Source: an uncultured Bacteroides sp.
GTDB taxonomy: Bacteria > Bacteroidota > Bacteroidia > Bacteroidales > Bacteroidaceae
Direction of reading: 5' to 3'
NCBI GenBank assembly: GCA_945833835.1
Contig: CAMAFR010000003.1
Coordinates: forward strand, 1-64,000
DNA: 64,000 bases
Position 1 is the stretch's first letter; every line of letters begins with the position of its first letter. Below are positions 50,905 through 61,276 of this stretch, one piece after another. The notes below the pieces were generated by a model. The model made no database searches. It saw nothing but the letters and a program-made list of their open reading frames with translations, and was not told the origin of the DNA. The position numbers were made by a program, and so were the translations under genes.

Positions 50905-53900
50905 ATGAAAATGACCTACAAGCAAAAACTGTTTGCCGTCTGCGGAGCCACAGCACTGACAACGGCATTGTTGAGTGGCTGTACAGGAAGCGGTGCTTCG
51001 GACGAATCGTACGAACGTTCCTCGTATTACACCCGCGGTATCGGACACTATCCTGGAAATCCGGCAGAAGATTTCTCGCCAGAACTGCAACCAGACCACA
51101 ACACCTATCGGAACATTGCCCTGTTACGCACGGCCTACCAGTCTTCTTCACACGACTATAACCTCGTGGCACAATTGGTGACCGACGGTATTGTGTCGGA
51201 TCAGACTCCCCGGTACCTCACCCTTTCCACTCCCGATGGCGAAAAGCCCCGCCGCGAACGGGAATGGATGATAGACTTCGGTCCTTTCTCGAACAACCTT
51301 GTAGAAGGAGATGACACCTACTTGCAGCTGAACCTGCACAACTACACCAAGAAAGCCGACAAGGTAGTGCTCAAAGGAACGGTAGCCTACGATGGTGCCA
51401 AGGCCACCCAAGGATACACGATTGCCCTGCTGGGTTCGAAAGACGGCCAGCAGTGGACCGAACTGGGCAAACAAAGCGGCAAGGGCTTGCCCGGCAAGGC
51501 AGTTCCCTATATGGTCAATTCAGACCCCAACAAACAGAACGAAGAGGGAAACCTGCCTTCACGCCAGCTGGAAGAGACCATTGCCCTCGGCCAGACCGAC
51601 GACTATACATCCTATAAGCTGCAGCTCACACTGCCCGGTGCTGCCTATTGGCGCATCCATGACCTCGATTTCTTCTGCCACAACGAAGAAGTCGACCTGA
51701 AGCCCTCACAATATTTCAACAGCACCTGGATGAGTGCCGGCAACGGGGAGGAATGGATTTATGTAGACCTCGGCAGCCCGTCCACCTTCGACAAAGTCGT
51801 ACTGCGCTGGACTGCCAAAGCCGAAAAAGGGAAAATCCAGAGTTCCGATGACGCCCAGCAATGGAAAGACCTGGGTGACCTGCCCGGAGGAGCAGACCTG
51901 ACCGATGAAATCAACGTCAATGGCAAAGGCCGCTATGTACGTGTGCTGATGACACAAGCCGGCGACAATGCCCACTATATGTTGAGCGAGCTCGAAGTCA
52001 TGGGCAAAGGCGGGCTCACCGCCCGCCCCGCAGCACAGCCTGCCGGCAAAAACAATCGCGAAATCCGTCTGTCGGGGGGCAACTGGCGGCTGCAACGTGC
52101 CTCGGAAGTGACAGCCACCGGCGAAGAAATCTCTACGGACCACTTTATTCCTGAAGGCTGGATTACCGCCACCGTACCGGGTACTGTCTTGAGCAGCTAC
52201 CGCAACATTGGCGCACTGCCCGACCCCAACTACGCCGACAACCAGCTGCACATCTCCGAATCCTTCTTCTGGAGCAATTTCTGGTACCGCGACGAATTCG
52301 ACATTCCCGCCGACTTCAAGCAGGATCGTCTGTTCCTGAACTTCGACGGCATCAACTGGAAAGCCAATATCTATATGAACGGACAGCGGCTGGGCCGTAT
52401 CGAAGGCGCTTTCAAACGAGGTATCTTCGATGTGACCGACATTGCAGTGGCCGGCAAGAACGTCGTTGCCGTAGAAATCATCAAGAACAGCCATATCGGT
52501 GCCATCAAGGAGAAGAACAAGCAAAGCACCGACTTCAACGGAGGTATTCTCGGAGCTGACAACCCGACCTTCCATGCCACCATCGGGTGGGACTGGATTC
52601 CGACCATGCGCGGACGCAACATCGGTATCTGGAACGATGTGCATCTCACCACAACCGGCAAGGTGACGGTGGCAGACCCCTTTGTACAGAGCGTGCTTCC
52701 TTTGCCCGACACGACCCGTGCCGCCGTCACTACCGGTATCATTGTCAAGAACCATGATGCCGCCGACGTGAAAGGCGTACTGCAAGGACAGCTGGGCGAC
52801 ATCCGCTTCGAACAGCCCGTCGAGCTGAAAGCCGGTGAAGAAAAGACCGTCACCTTTGACCCCGCCCACTTTGCCCAACTGAACATCCAGCAACCCAAGC
52901 TGTGGTGGCCGGTAGGTTACGGAGCTCCTCATCTGTATGATGCCAACTTTACGTTCAAGATAGCAGACAAGGTGTCGGACCAGCGTGATTTCAAGGCAGG
53001 TATCCGCCAAATGACCTTCAATGAAAACAACCACATCCTCAACCTGTACATCAACGGACGTCGCTTCATCGGCCGTGGTGGCAACTGGGGATTCAGCGAA
53101 TCGAACCTGAACTACCGCGGACGGGAATACGAAACCGCTGTCGCCTATCATGCCGATATGCACCTCACCATGATGCGTAACTGGGTGGGTATGATTGGTG
53201 ATGAAGAGCTTTATGAGGCCTGCGACCGTCACGGTGTCATGATCTGGCAGGACTTCTGGCTGGCCAACCCGTGCGACGGACCCGACCCCTACTATCCCGA
53301 AATGTTCATTGACAATGCGGAAGACTATGTGAAGCGCATCCGCAGCCATGCCTCCATCGGTCTGTATTGCGGACGCAACGAAGGATTCCCGCCCGAAAAG
53401 ATAGACAAAGCCCTCCGGCGCATTGTCAAAGAACAGCACGGTGACCTGCACTACATCCCCAGCTCAGCCGATGACGTAGTGAGCGGACACGGTCCCTACC
53501 GCATGTTGCCTGCCAAGACCTACTTCACGATGGAAACCGGCAACGACAAGTTCCATAGCGAACGGGGTATGCCCAACGTGCTGACGTATGAAAGTTTCCA
53601 GCGTACCTTCTCGCCCGCAGGACTTTGGCCACAAGACCACGAATGGGGTATGCATGACTACACCTTGCAAGGCGCACAGGGTGCCACCTCCTTCAATGAA
53701 ATCATCGCCACCGGCTACGGACAGCCGCAGAACGTACGCGAGTTTGCCGAACTGGCCCAGTGGGTGAATTACGACGGACACCGCAGTATGTTCGAATCGC
53801 GCAGCAAAAACCGTATGGGACTCCTCATGTGGATGAGCCATCCCTGCTGGCCGTCAATGGTATGGCAGACCTACGACTACTATTTCGAGCCTACCGCCGC

Positions 53901-54519
53901 CTATTTCGGCATCAAGAAGGCCTCTGAGCCGCTCCACATCCAATGGAATCCCGCCAACGAGGAAATCGAAGTAGTCAACTACAGTGCCGGTACCCATCAA
54001 GGACTGACCGCCAAAGTACAGTTGCTCAACATGGACGGAAGTCTGGCCTGGGAAAAGGAAACAACAGTGGACAGCCAGGAAGACACGACCGTCAAATGCA
54101 TCCGGATGGAATATCCGGCCGCTATCAGCGAAGTACATTTCCTGAAGCTGACCTTGAAAGAGGGTGACCGACTGGTGTCCGACAATTTCTATCACCGTAC
54201 ACTGAAAGAAAACAACTACCAAGCCCTGAAGCAACTGCCGAAAGTGAAACTGAATGTCGACTTCCAGAGCCATCAGGAGGCCAACGGCGATTGGACGGCT
54301 ACGGCGGTGGTAGAAAACCCCACACAGACGCCTGCCCTGCTCATCCGTCTGAATGTGACGGGCAACAAGGACGGCCTGCAAATCCTCCCGATGTTCTACG
54401 GAGACAACTATTTCTCACTCCTGCCGGGTGAAAAGAAGACCGTCAGCCTCCGCTGGAAAGACGTGGATACCCGAGGCAACGCTCCGCAACTGACCGTCAG
54501 CGGATACAACGCCGAATGA
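50905..54519 (+). CDS. GH2 family glycoside hydrolase (exo-beta-glucosaminidase/beta-mannosidase-like) lipoprotein with N-terminal F5/8-type region
   Basis: Lipobox 'LLSGC'; 'FWSNFWYRDEFDIP', 'LNFDGINWKANIYMNGQRLGRIEGAF', 'MRNWVGMIGDEELYEACDRHGVMIWQDFWLAN', 'GLYCGRNEG'. Confidence 0.93.
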   Translation: MKMTYKQKLFAVCGATALTTALLSGCTGSGASDESYERSSYYTRGIGHYPGNPAEDFSPELQPDHNTYRNIALLRTAYQSSSHDYNLVAQLVTDGIVSDQTPRYLTLSTPDGEKPRREREWMIDFGPFSNNLVEGDDTYLQLNLHNYTKKADKVVLKGTVAYDGAKATQGYTIALLGSKDGQQWTELGKQSGKGLPGKAVPYMVNSDPNKQNEEGNLPSRQLEETIALGQTDDYTSYKLQLTLPGAAYWRIHDLDFFCHNEEVDLKPSQYFNSTWMSAGNGEEWIYVDLGSPSTFDKVVLRWTAKAEKGKIQSSDDAQQWKDLGDLPGGADLTDEINVNGKGRYVRVLMTQAGDNAHYMLSELEVMGKGGLTARPAAQPAGKNNREIRLSGGNWRLQRASEVTATGEEISTDHFIPEGWITATVPGTVLSSYRNIGALPDPNYADNQLHISESFFWSNFWYRDEFDIPADFKQDRLFLNFDGINWKANIYMNGQRLGRIEGAFKRGIFDVTDIAVAGKNVVAVEIIKNSHIGAIKEKNKQSTDFNGGILGADNPTFHATIGWDWIPTMRGRNIGIWNDVHLTTTGKVTVADPFVQSVLPLPDTTRAAVTTGIIVKNHDAADVKGVLQGQLGDIRFEQPVELKAGEEKTVTFDPAHFAQLNIQQPKLWWPVGYGAPHLYDANFTFKIADKVSDQRDFKAGIRQMTFNENNHILNLYINGRRFIGRGGNWGFSESNLNYRGREYETAVAYHADMHLTMMRNWVGMIGDEELYEACDRHGVMIWQDFWLANPCDGPDPYYPEMFIDNAEDYVKRIRSHASIGLYCGRNEGFPPEKIDKALRRIVKEQHGDLHYIPSSADDVVSGHGPYRMLPAKTYFTMETGNDKFHSERGMPNVLTYESFQRTFSPAGLWPQDHEWGMHDYTLQGAQGATSFNEIIATGYGQPQNVREFAELAQWVNYDGHRSMFESRSKNRMGLLMWMSHPCWPSMVWQTYDYYFEPTAAYFGIKKASEPLHIQWNPANEEIEVVNYSAGTHQGLTAKVQLLNMDGSLAWEKETTVDSQEDTTVKCIRMEYPAAISEVHFLKLTLKEGDRLVSDNFYHRTLKENNYQALKQLPKVKLNVDFQSHQEANGDWTATAVVENPTQTPALLIRLNVTGNKDGLQILPMFYGDNYFSLLPGEKKTVSLRWKDVDTRGNAPQLTVSGYNAE

Positions 54520-54572
54520 CCGACGGACATCTCAGCTTCAAAACGGAGTGATTCCCATTGAGGCATAAGCCA

Positions 54573-54620
54573 GGAGAGAGTGTGTCAAACCATCAGGAAT
54601 GACACACCCTCTCCTTCTTT
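54573..54620 (+). terminator. Rho-independent terminator after GH2
   Basis: GGAGAGAGTGTGTCA/TGACACACCCTCTCC (54573-54587/54600-54614), one mismatch, followed by TTCTTTT. Confidence 0.75.
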
Positions 54621-54856
54621 TGATTTCCCCCTAAGAATGTCCCAATACGGTAAGACAGGAAATCGGAAGATAGAAATTTTCATACATCAGCTCCTACTGA
54701 CAACCGCTATGGTTTGCAGATACAGATGGAATAGCTGTCGTTCATCGGATGCTGACAGCGGGCCCGACACTCCCAATCGTTCATTCCCGTTCAACAACCG
54801 TTCGGAAAAAGCAGTCATCCACCCACTTTTCACACGCTCTCGTTCCTACCTTCTCA

Positions 54857-54994
54857 GGACGTACGTCCAGAGGGGTTTAGTACGTACGGGCATAGCTCCT
54901 CTGGACGTACGGGCATGGCACCTTTGAACGTACGTCTATAGACCCTTTGGACGTACATCTATAGTTCACCTGGACGTACGCCGTGAGAGAGGCA
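54857..54994. repeat. Six tandem 23-bp units with GNACGTAC core
   Basis: Units start at 54857, 54880, 54903, 54926, 54949 and 54972 (exact 23-bp period): GGACGTACG, GTACGTACG, GGACGTACG, GAACGTACG, GGACGTACA, GGACGTACG followed by partly conserved 14-nt spacers. Confidence 0.9.
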
Positions 54995-55115
54995 TGTTTT
55001 TCGTGAATTTTATCAGACACTTTCTGCTTGATGCGCTGCACCAGCAGACCGTCTTGTCAAATGCTGGAATGGGCGGATGAGGGAACGAAGCTATGAGCGT
55101 GAAGGCTCCCCAGCG

Positions 55116-55826
55116 TCAGGAATGGTGGGCAATGTGGTTGGCGATAATGCTGAATTTGGGTGCCTTCTGATAAGCACGGGCATTGAACCTGTACAAGGCC
55201 GCTCCCCGCTTCGAGGTTTTCTTATCCACTCTTCCTGTCTTTTCTACAAACCCCATTTCGGCCACCTTCTTTCGGAAATTGCGCTTATCGAGTACTTCGC
55301 CGTAAACGGCTTCATACAGCTGCTGCAACTGGGTCAGTGTGAACATCTTGGGCAACAATTGGAAACCCACCGGCTCAGTCGCTGCTTTCCGCTTCAACAA
55401 TTCGCGCGCCTGACACACCATGTCCGCATGGTCAAAAATCAACGGGGGCACGTCCTTCATCTTTACCCAGCAGGCATGGTGCGCCTGTATCAGTGCGGTG
55501 TCATTGTCACGGATATTCATCAACGCATAATAGGCGATAGATATCACCCTCGCTCCCGGATCACGCTCCACAGCCGTATAGGCCTTGACCTGCTCCATAT
55601 AGACCTTGTCCAACCCGGTCAATTCCTTCAGTACCCGCCGGGCCGCCTCATCAGCACTCTCCTCCTCCTGCACAAAACCTCCCATCAGTGACCATTCACC
55701 CTTGGCCGGTTCTATCATCCGCTTCACCAACAACAGGTGCAGCTCTGCCTCGGCAAAACCGAAAATGATGCAATCCACCGCCACATATATCTTGGCAGTG
55801 CCTATGTAATAATCTTTACCAGACAT
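55116..55826 (-). CDS. NUDIX domain protein with C-terminal winged-helix (NrtR/AraR-like) regulator
   Basis: 'GEWSLMGGFVQEEESADEAARRVLKELTGL' (Nudix box-like) and C-terminal 'LYEAVYGEVLDKRNFRKKVAEMGFVEKTG'. Start at MSGKDYYIG. Confidence 0.88.
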   Translation of the reverse strand: MSGKDYYIGTAKIYVAVDCIIFGFAEAELHLLLVKRMIEPAKGEWSLMGGFVQEEESADEAARRVLKELTGLDKVYMEQVKAYTAVERDPGARVISIAYYALMNIRDNDTALIQAHHACWVKMKDVPPLIFDHADMVCQARELLKRKAATEPVGFQLLPKMFTLTQLQQLYEAVYGEVLDKRNFRKKVAEMGFVEKTGRVDKKTSKRGAALYRFNARAYQKAPKFSIIANHIAHHS

Positions 55827-56205
55827 TTTTTCCGTTCCTTTCTCTCCAGACTTTTCCCAGCAAGGCGATAGGACCTCCCTTTTACCGCCCGTTCCTACAT
55901 TCGAGTGACAGATTCTTTTCAGAATTTTCATTTTCTGCAATATTACGAATAAGTGTAAAATCACACCAATTTTATCATCTGTTTTACAGCATATTTTCAG
56001 ACGTAAGCAAACCGACTGCCCATAGTCCCTTCCGAACAATCCATTGGGAATGAAAGGGCATTATTGTTCTAATCTGCCGAAATATTTCTCCATTTTGCTT
56101 CTTCGTTTCCTAAAAACTACATACATTTGCCCCAATGTTATGCTATCAAATCAGCTGACATCTATGTGATGATACTCATTTAATAACCGTTAAAAACAGA
56201 AGCTT

Positions 56206-58008
56206 ATGAAAAGAACATTGCCTTTGCTTTCTTTGCCGATGGCGTTCCTGCTGTTCTCTTGCGTGAACAAGGACTATGACTTGTCGGACATAGACAGTAC
56301 TATCGGTGTGAATGTGAACGAACTGACTGTCCCCCTCAACCTGGACGACATCACCCTCGAATCCTTGCTGGACTTGAAAGACAACAACCGCATTAAAACC
56401 ATCAACGGTGAATATGCCATTGTGGAGGACGGCACCTTTACTTCCTCGCCCGTACACGTCAGTGCCATCCGCACCAACGCCCCCACCGTCAACGCCATAC
56501 AGGATCTCGTCACCACGACAGTTCCCTCCACCCTGCCGGCCTCCGGCCCCGTGTTCAGCTATCCACTGACTGAAACAAGTACGCACGTCAACATCCATGC
56601 CGACGAGGTGGACAAAGCCGTCGTGGCCATCACCCATATCGGGACAGAAAAGACGGTCACCCGCATCGAACTGAAGTTCTTCGACGACAATGACCAACTG
56701 AAGGACGTGGTGAAGGAATTCAAGGTGGAAGGACTGAAGATCCAATACCTGAAAGGACTGGATGCCACGTTGGACCATCCGGACGACACCTATAACCCGG
56801 AGACCGGTATCATTACCGTCGCCGACCGGTCCACCAAGAACCACGCCCTGTCGCTCACCGTCACCCTTACCGGCATCGGTGAAAAGTCGGGCATGGTGTT
56901 CGATGCCGACCAACGCACTTTCGATCTCTCGCAAAACTGCCACGCTCTGGCAGGAGCCAAAATCACCGCTTACCGCGAGAACCTGACGGACGCTTTTGCC
57001 GCCGCCTACGACCCGACTCAGGTTCCCACCGGCATCCAGTATTACTGCCAGCCGGTCATCCCCTCCATCGTGGCCAACCGCTTCTCGGGACAAGTGAAGT
57101 ATGACATCGAGGGCATCCAGATTGATCCCGTAGACATGTCGGACATCCCCGACGTGCTGAACCAGACCGGTACAGACATCCGTCTGGCCAATCCGCAAAT
57201 CTATCTGCAACTGAACAATCCGGTCAGCCAGTACCAACTGATCTCCACCGCCAACTTGCAGCTCACCTCCCACATAGGCGAACAGCAGAAGTCGTTCACC
57301 CTCGACAATGCCAACGGCTTCCAGATAGACAAGCCCGACAACCAGCTTTGCCTGTCACCTACCGATCCCGGCACCTATTATAAAGGTACCATCGACAAGG
57401 ACGGAACAACTGCCGAAATCAACTTCGACAAGTCCCGCCATGAGGCCTTCACTACCCTGAGCAACGTGCTGAGCGGCGAACGGATTCCGGAAAGCATCGA
57501 CATCGAGGTGGTAAATCCGCAAATCCCCGTCCAGCCGGTACAGGACTTCCCCTTGGGGCAGGACATCGAGGCCGTCAACGGCACCTATGTCTTCTATGCC
57601 CCGCTCGACCTGACCAAAGACGCGAAAATCAACTACTCCGACACCTTCGACGGCTGGAACGACGAAGACGTGGATGCCATGGAGATCACCCAGCTCAAAG
57701 TAAACGCCAACGCCAGCTCCAAGGTGCCCATGGACCTCACCTTCAGCATCTACCCCATCGACAAAGAAGGCAAGAAAATCACCGACAACGGAAAAGAAGT
57801 GGTGGGCAAGGTGAGCAAGACCATCACCCCGGGCATGAATGAACCGATAGAAATCATCGTCGAAGGCAGTATCCGTCACATTGACGGCATCCTCCTGCAG
57901 GCCGACATCAACGGCAGAGAAAACGGGGAACCCCTCCAGCCCGACCAGTCCATCCAGCTGAAGAACGTGAGAATCAAATTGTCTGGAACCTATATCAAGG
58001 AATTGTAA
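56206..58008 (+). CDS. Hypothetical lipoprotein (Bacteroidales surface/periplasmic)
   Basis: Lipobox 'LLFSC'; 600 aa, beta-rich; paired with the DUF5723 gene. Confidence 0.75.
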   Translation: MKRTLPLLSLPMAFLLFSCVNKDYDLSDIDSTIGVNVNELTVPLNLDDITLESLLDLKDNNRIKTINGEYAIVEDGTFTSSPVHVSAIRTNAPTVNAIQDLVTTTVPSTLPASGPVFSYPLTETSTHVNIHADEVDKAVVAITHIGTEKTVTRIELKFFDDNDQLKDVVKEFKVEGLKIQYLKGLDATLDHPDDTYNPETGIITVADRSTKNHALSLTVTLTGIGEKSGMVFDADQRTFDLSQNCHALAGAKITAYRENLTDAFAAAYDPTQVPTGIQYYCQPVIPSIVANRFSGQVKYDIEGIQIDPVDMSDIPDVLNQTGTDIRLANPQIYLQLNNPVSQYQLISTANLQLTSHIGEQQKSFTLDNANGFQIDKPDNQLCLSPTDPGTYYKGTIDKDGTTAEINFDKSRHEAFTTLSNVLSGERIPESIDIEVVNPQIPVQPVQDFPLGQDIEAVNGTYVFYAPLDLTKDAKINYSDTFDGWNDEDVDAMEITQLKVNANASSKVPMDLTFSIYPIDKEGKKITDNGKEVVGKVSKTITPGMNEPIEIIVEGSIRHIDGILLQADINGRENGEPLQPDQSIQLKNVRIKLSGTYIKEL

Positions 58009-58029
58009 TAACTGAAAAAAATTGTCCTT

Positions 58030-59418
58030 ATGAAATTCAACATAAAGTCATTCCTGGCTGCCGTCGTTGTACTGGCACCAGTTACCGGAGCCGTTGCCCA
58101 AAACACCTATTCGGCCTACTTTACAGAAGGCTATACGTTTCGTCATGACATGAACCCAGCCTTCGGCAACGAGAAGAACTACGTCTCCATGCCTGCACTG
58201 GGTAATGTCAACGTCAGTATGCAAGGCAATCTGGCCGTGGACCACATTCTTTACAACGTGAACGGCAAGACCACGACCTTCATGAACCCGAACGTCAACG
58301 CACAAGAGTTTCTGAAGCACGTCAATGGCACCAACCGCCTGGGGGCCAACGTCAAGATGGAAATCCTGTCGGGGGGCTTCAAGGCATTCGGCGGTTACAA
58401 CACCGTGTCGGTCAACCTGCGCTCTACCGTAGGAACCACCATACCGGGTTCCCTCCTGCGGCTGGCCAAAGAAGGTCCTGCCAACCAGTCGTATGACATC
58501 AGTGACTTCAAGGCACATGCCGACGCATACGCCGAACTGGCCTTCGGACATTCACGGCAGCTCACAGACCAGCTCCGTGTGGGAGCCAAGGTGAAGTTCC
58601 TGCTGGGTGGCGGCAACGTGGACGCCAATTTCGAGAAGGCACAGCTCACGTTGGGCGAAGACCAGTTCACAGCCGTCAGCAACGCCCAGGTACAGACCAG
58701 CATCAAGGGCTTCTACTACAAGATGGAAGAGAAAATGCGCGGTCCTGAGAACGCACAGACCAAACACACCTACGTGAACGATATGGACATAGACGGCGGT
58801 GGTCTGAACGGTTTCGGCATGGCCTTGGATTTGGGAGCGGAATACAAGCTCGACAAAGACTGGACCTTCAGCGCCGCCTTGCTGGACTTCGGCTTCATCA
58901 GCTGGAACAACAACATCGTGGCTTCCACCAACGGCGAACGGACCTTCACGACGGACAAATACATCTTTAATATAGATGAGAATGCCGACAACAAATTCGG
59001 CAATGAAATGGACCGTCTGGGCGAAGGCATCGCCACCCTCTATGAGTTGCAGGACAACGGTGACCAGGGCGGACGCACCAAGATGCTGGGGGCCACCCTG
59101 AACCTGGCGGCACAATACCGTTTCCCCTACTATGACAAACTGACCTTCGGGCTGGTCAACACAACCCGCATCCAAGGCGCTTATAGCTGGACGGACTTCC
59201 GCCTGTCGGCCAACGTGGCTCCGGTCAAGATTTTCTCGGCAGGCGCCAGCCTGGCGGCAGGCAGCTACGGGGTGGCTTTCGGCTGGATACTGAACCTTCA
59301 CATGACGGGCTTCAACTTCTACTTAGGCATGGACCGCACCCTGGGTTCGCTGGCCAAACAAGGACTCCCGCTGTCCAGCAACGGTAGCGTGAACCTCGGT
59401 ATCAACTTCCTGTTCTGA
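58030..59418 (+). CDS. DUF5723 family outer-membrane beta-barrel-like protein
   Basis: Signal peptide; 'YTFRHDMNPAFGNEKNYVSMPALGNVNVSMQGNLA...' matches the DUF5723 pattern from memory. Confidence 0.8.
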   Translation: MKFNIKSFLAAVVVLAPVTGAVAQNTYSAYFTEGYTFRHDMNPAFGNEKNYVSMPALGNVNVSMQGNLAVDHILYNVNGKTTTFMNPNVNAQEFLKHVNGTNRLGANVKMEILSGGFKAFGGYNTVSVNLRSTVGTTIPGSLLRLAKEGPANQSYDISDFKAHADAYAELAFGHSRQLTDQLRVGAKVKFLLGGGNVDANFEKAQLTLGEDQFTAVSNAQVQTSIKGFYYKMEEKMRGPENAQTKHTYVNDMDIDGGGLNGFGMALDLGAEYKLDKDWTFSAALLDFGFISWNNNIVASTNGERTFTTDKYIFNIDENADNKFGNEMDRLGEGIATLYELQDNGDQGGRTKMLGATLNLAAQYRFPYYDKLTFGLVNTTRIQGAYSWTDFRLSANVAPVKIFSAGASLAAGSYGVAFGWILNLHMTGFNFYLGMDRTLGSLAKQGLPLSSNGSVNLGINFLF

Positions 59419-59537
59419 TCCTCCTGTCCCGGCAGAGCCGGCCAAACATCAAGCGAATGCCGCCCGACACATCAACGTGCAGGACGGCATTCATGGTTCA
59501 GAACAACGACTCCTAACTTACATTAATTCTATCTTTT

Positions 59538-59565
59538 GTTCCGGCGGGCCTCCACCCGCCGGAAC
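59538..59565. repeat. GC-rich 11-bp perfect hairpin between convergent genes
   Basis: GTTCCGGCGGG/CCCGCCGGAAC (59538-59548/59555-59565) around CCTCCA; no T-run. Confidence 0.7.
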
Positions 59566-59577
59566 TCGTCTGTTCCA

Positions 59578-61251
59578 TCATCTCTTCAGATTCGGATTCT
59601 TCTCCACTTCCGTATCCGGATACGGCAGATAGATGCTGTTGTCGCCGGCCCAAGTAGACTTGGTGACCGAAACACTTTCGGAAGCTTTGATACCCGGCAC
59701 AATCTCCAGCGGGACATTGGCCACACGGTAGTCAAAGTTCTTCTTCAGCTCCTCCATACGGAACTCATCCGAGCGGCGGGTCACCATAGACACCCAGCAG
59801 CCGGCCACTTCCCATCCGTGTTCTTCGTAGGCTGCCTGTGCCAACTGCTCGGCACTCATGGCATCGATGCCTACCGTCGTGCCGTCCATATAGGTGAACT
59901 TGTCGGCATCCGCCGCATTCACCGCGCGGTTGTGTACCCGCTTCAGGCACGTCTTGGCCAGCGTGAGGTCGCCACCAGAGCGGGCGGCACTCTCGGCATA
60001 CCACAACAGCACTTCCGAGTAGCGGATGACACGGTGACGATGACCGTTGGTCATCCCCCGGTAGTTACGCTCCAGGTAATTGTACGGCTGTGCCAGCTCA
60101 TTGCCCTTTTCATCGGCATTGGTGGTGAAAATGCAGAACATCGGGTGATAGGCCTCCACAATCTTGTTGCCCTCGGCATCCAGTTCCCACCAGTCGACAA
60201 TCTTATTCGGGTCAATCTTGCCGTCGGCATCCTCGAACGTGATCTTCGGCGCATAAATGGCATCCTTGCGCGGACCTTCGGGGAAATTCTTCCAGAACTT
60301 GATTTCGCCCCAAGCATCGCCCCAGCCACCGTCGCCGAGTCCTTCGAAACGGCAGCAGGAGGTCAGTTCGGAGTCATGGTCCCAGCTGCCGTTGTTCGGC
60401 GAGTTGTCAATGCCCAGCACAGTGGCCTTGTTATAGTTGTGCCCCATGGAGTAGACTTCGTTCCAGTTGCTTTCCAGGAAGAAGCCGTATTCGCCCTCCT
60501 TGTCGATGACTTCCTTGGCCTTGGCTGCCGCCAGCTTATAGTATTCCGTGCCTTTGTTCAGCGGATACCCTGCCATGGACATATACACGGCGGACAAGGT
60601 AGACTGCACGGCCTGTCGGGTCACATAAGCGTCCACTCCGTCATGGTTGCGCGGTGCCTTGTCATATCCGGTGGGCAACATCCCCTCGGCCTGTGTCAGA
60701 TCATCCACAATGAGCTTGTACACCTCCTCTACCGAAGAGAGCTGTATGTCACTTTGGGCAAGCTCGTCGGTCGTCACCAAAGGCAGCGGCCCGAAGATAC
60801 GCACCAGATAGTAATAGGCATAAGCCCGCCAGAAGCGTGCCTGCCCCATGGCAATGTTCAGCTCGGTGGCATTGACAGGCGTATCCCCCGCTCCGTTGAC
60901 AATCTGGTTGCAAGCCTTTATCAGCGCATAATGGAGGTTCCAGGCATCCTTCGTACCCTTGTTGTTGTTGGTAGAGCTGAAGGCGTCCAGTTCGGCACAC
61001 GCCTGCTTGTTCGAGCCCGGGTTGGCGGTGATGTCATCTCCCTGCCATTGCGGATACATCGGGTTGGTCCACGATTGTGTCTGGTTCACCTTCTCATAGA
61101 CCGCATACACACTGGCGTCCAATGCCTCCTGCGAGTCGAAATACGTTTCGGGAGTCAGCTGGCCCTTCGGCTCCTCGGTCAGGAAGTCACTGCAAGCGGT
61201 GGCCACCACCGACGCCATCATCAAACTACCTAAGAATATCTTTGTTTTCAT
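59578..61251 (-). CDS. SusD/RagB family nutrient-binding lipoprotein
   Basis: 'VVATACSDFLTEEPKGQLTPETYFDSQEALDASVYAVY', 'NIAMGQARFWRAYAYYYLVRIFGPLPLVT', C-terminal 'LPYPDTEVEKNPNLKR'. Confidence 0.97.
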   Translation of the reverse strand: MKTKIFLGSLMMASVVATACSDFLTEEPKGQLTPETYFDSQEALDASVYAVYEKVNQTQSWTNPMYPQWQGDDITANPGSNKQACAELDAFSSTNNNKGTKDAWNLHYALIKACNQIVNGAGDTPVNATELNIAMGQARFWRAYAYYYLVRIFGPLPLVTTDELAQSDIQLSSVEEVYKLIVDDLTQAEGMLPTGYDKAPRNHDGVDAYVTRQAVQSTLSAVYMSMAGYPLNKGTEYYKLAAAKAKEVIDKEGEYGFFLESNWNEVYSMGHNYNKATVLGIDNSPNNGSWDHDSELTSCCRFEGLGDGGWGDAWGEIKFWKNFPEGPRKDAIYAPKITFEDADGKIDPNKIVDWWELDAEGNKIVEAYHPMFCIFTTNADEKGNELAQPYNYLERNYRGMTNGHRHRVIRYSEVLLWYAESAARSGGDLTLAKTCLKRVHNRAVNAADADKFTYMDGTTVGIDAMSAEQLAQAAYEEHGWEVAGCWVSMVTRRSDEFRMEELKKNFDYRVANVPLEIVPGIKASESVSVTKSTWAGDNSIYLPYPDTEVEKNPNLKR

Positions 61252-61276
61252 ATCAGTTCATTTTTAAGGTTTAAGA

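Noticed and set aside
51706-53451. 581-aa minus-strand ORF
   Set aside because: Antisense to the GH2 gene
54580-54927. 115-aa plus-strand ORF overlapping the tandem array
   Set aside because: Begins inside the GH2 terminator hairpin and runs into the repeats; no recognisable protein features
54857-54994. CRISPR array interpretation of the 23-bp repeats
   Set aside because: Repeated core is only ~9 nt, spacers are 14 nt and similar to each other, and no cas genes are nearby
59536-61233. 565-aa plus-strand ORF
   Set aside because: Antisense to the SusD gene
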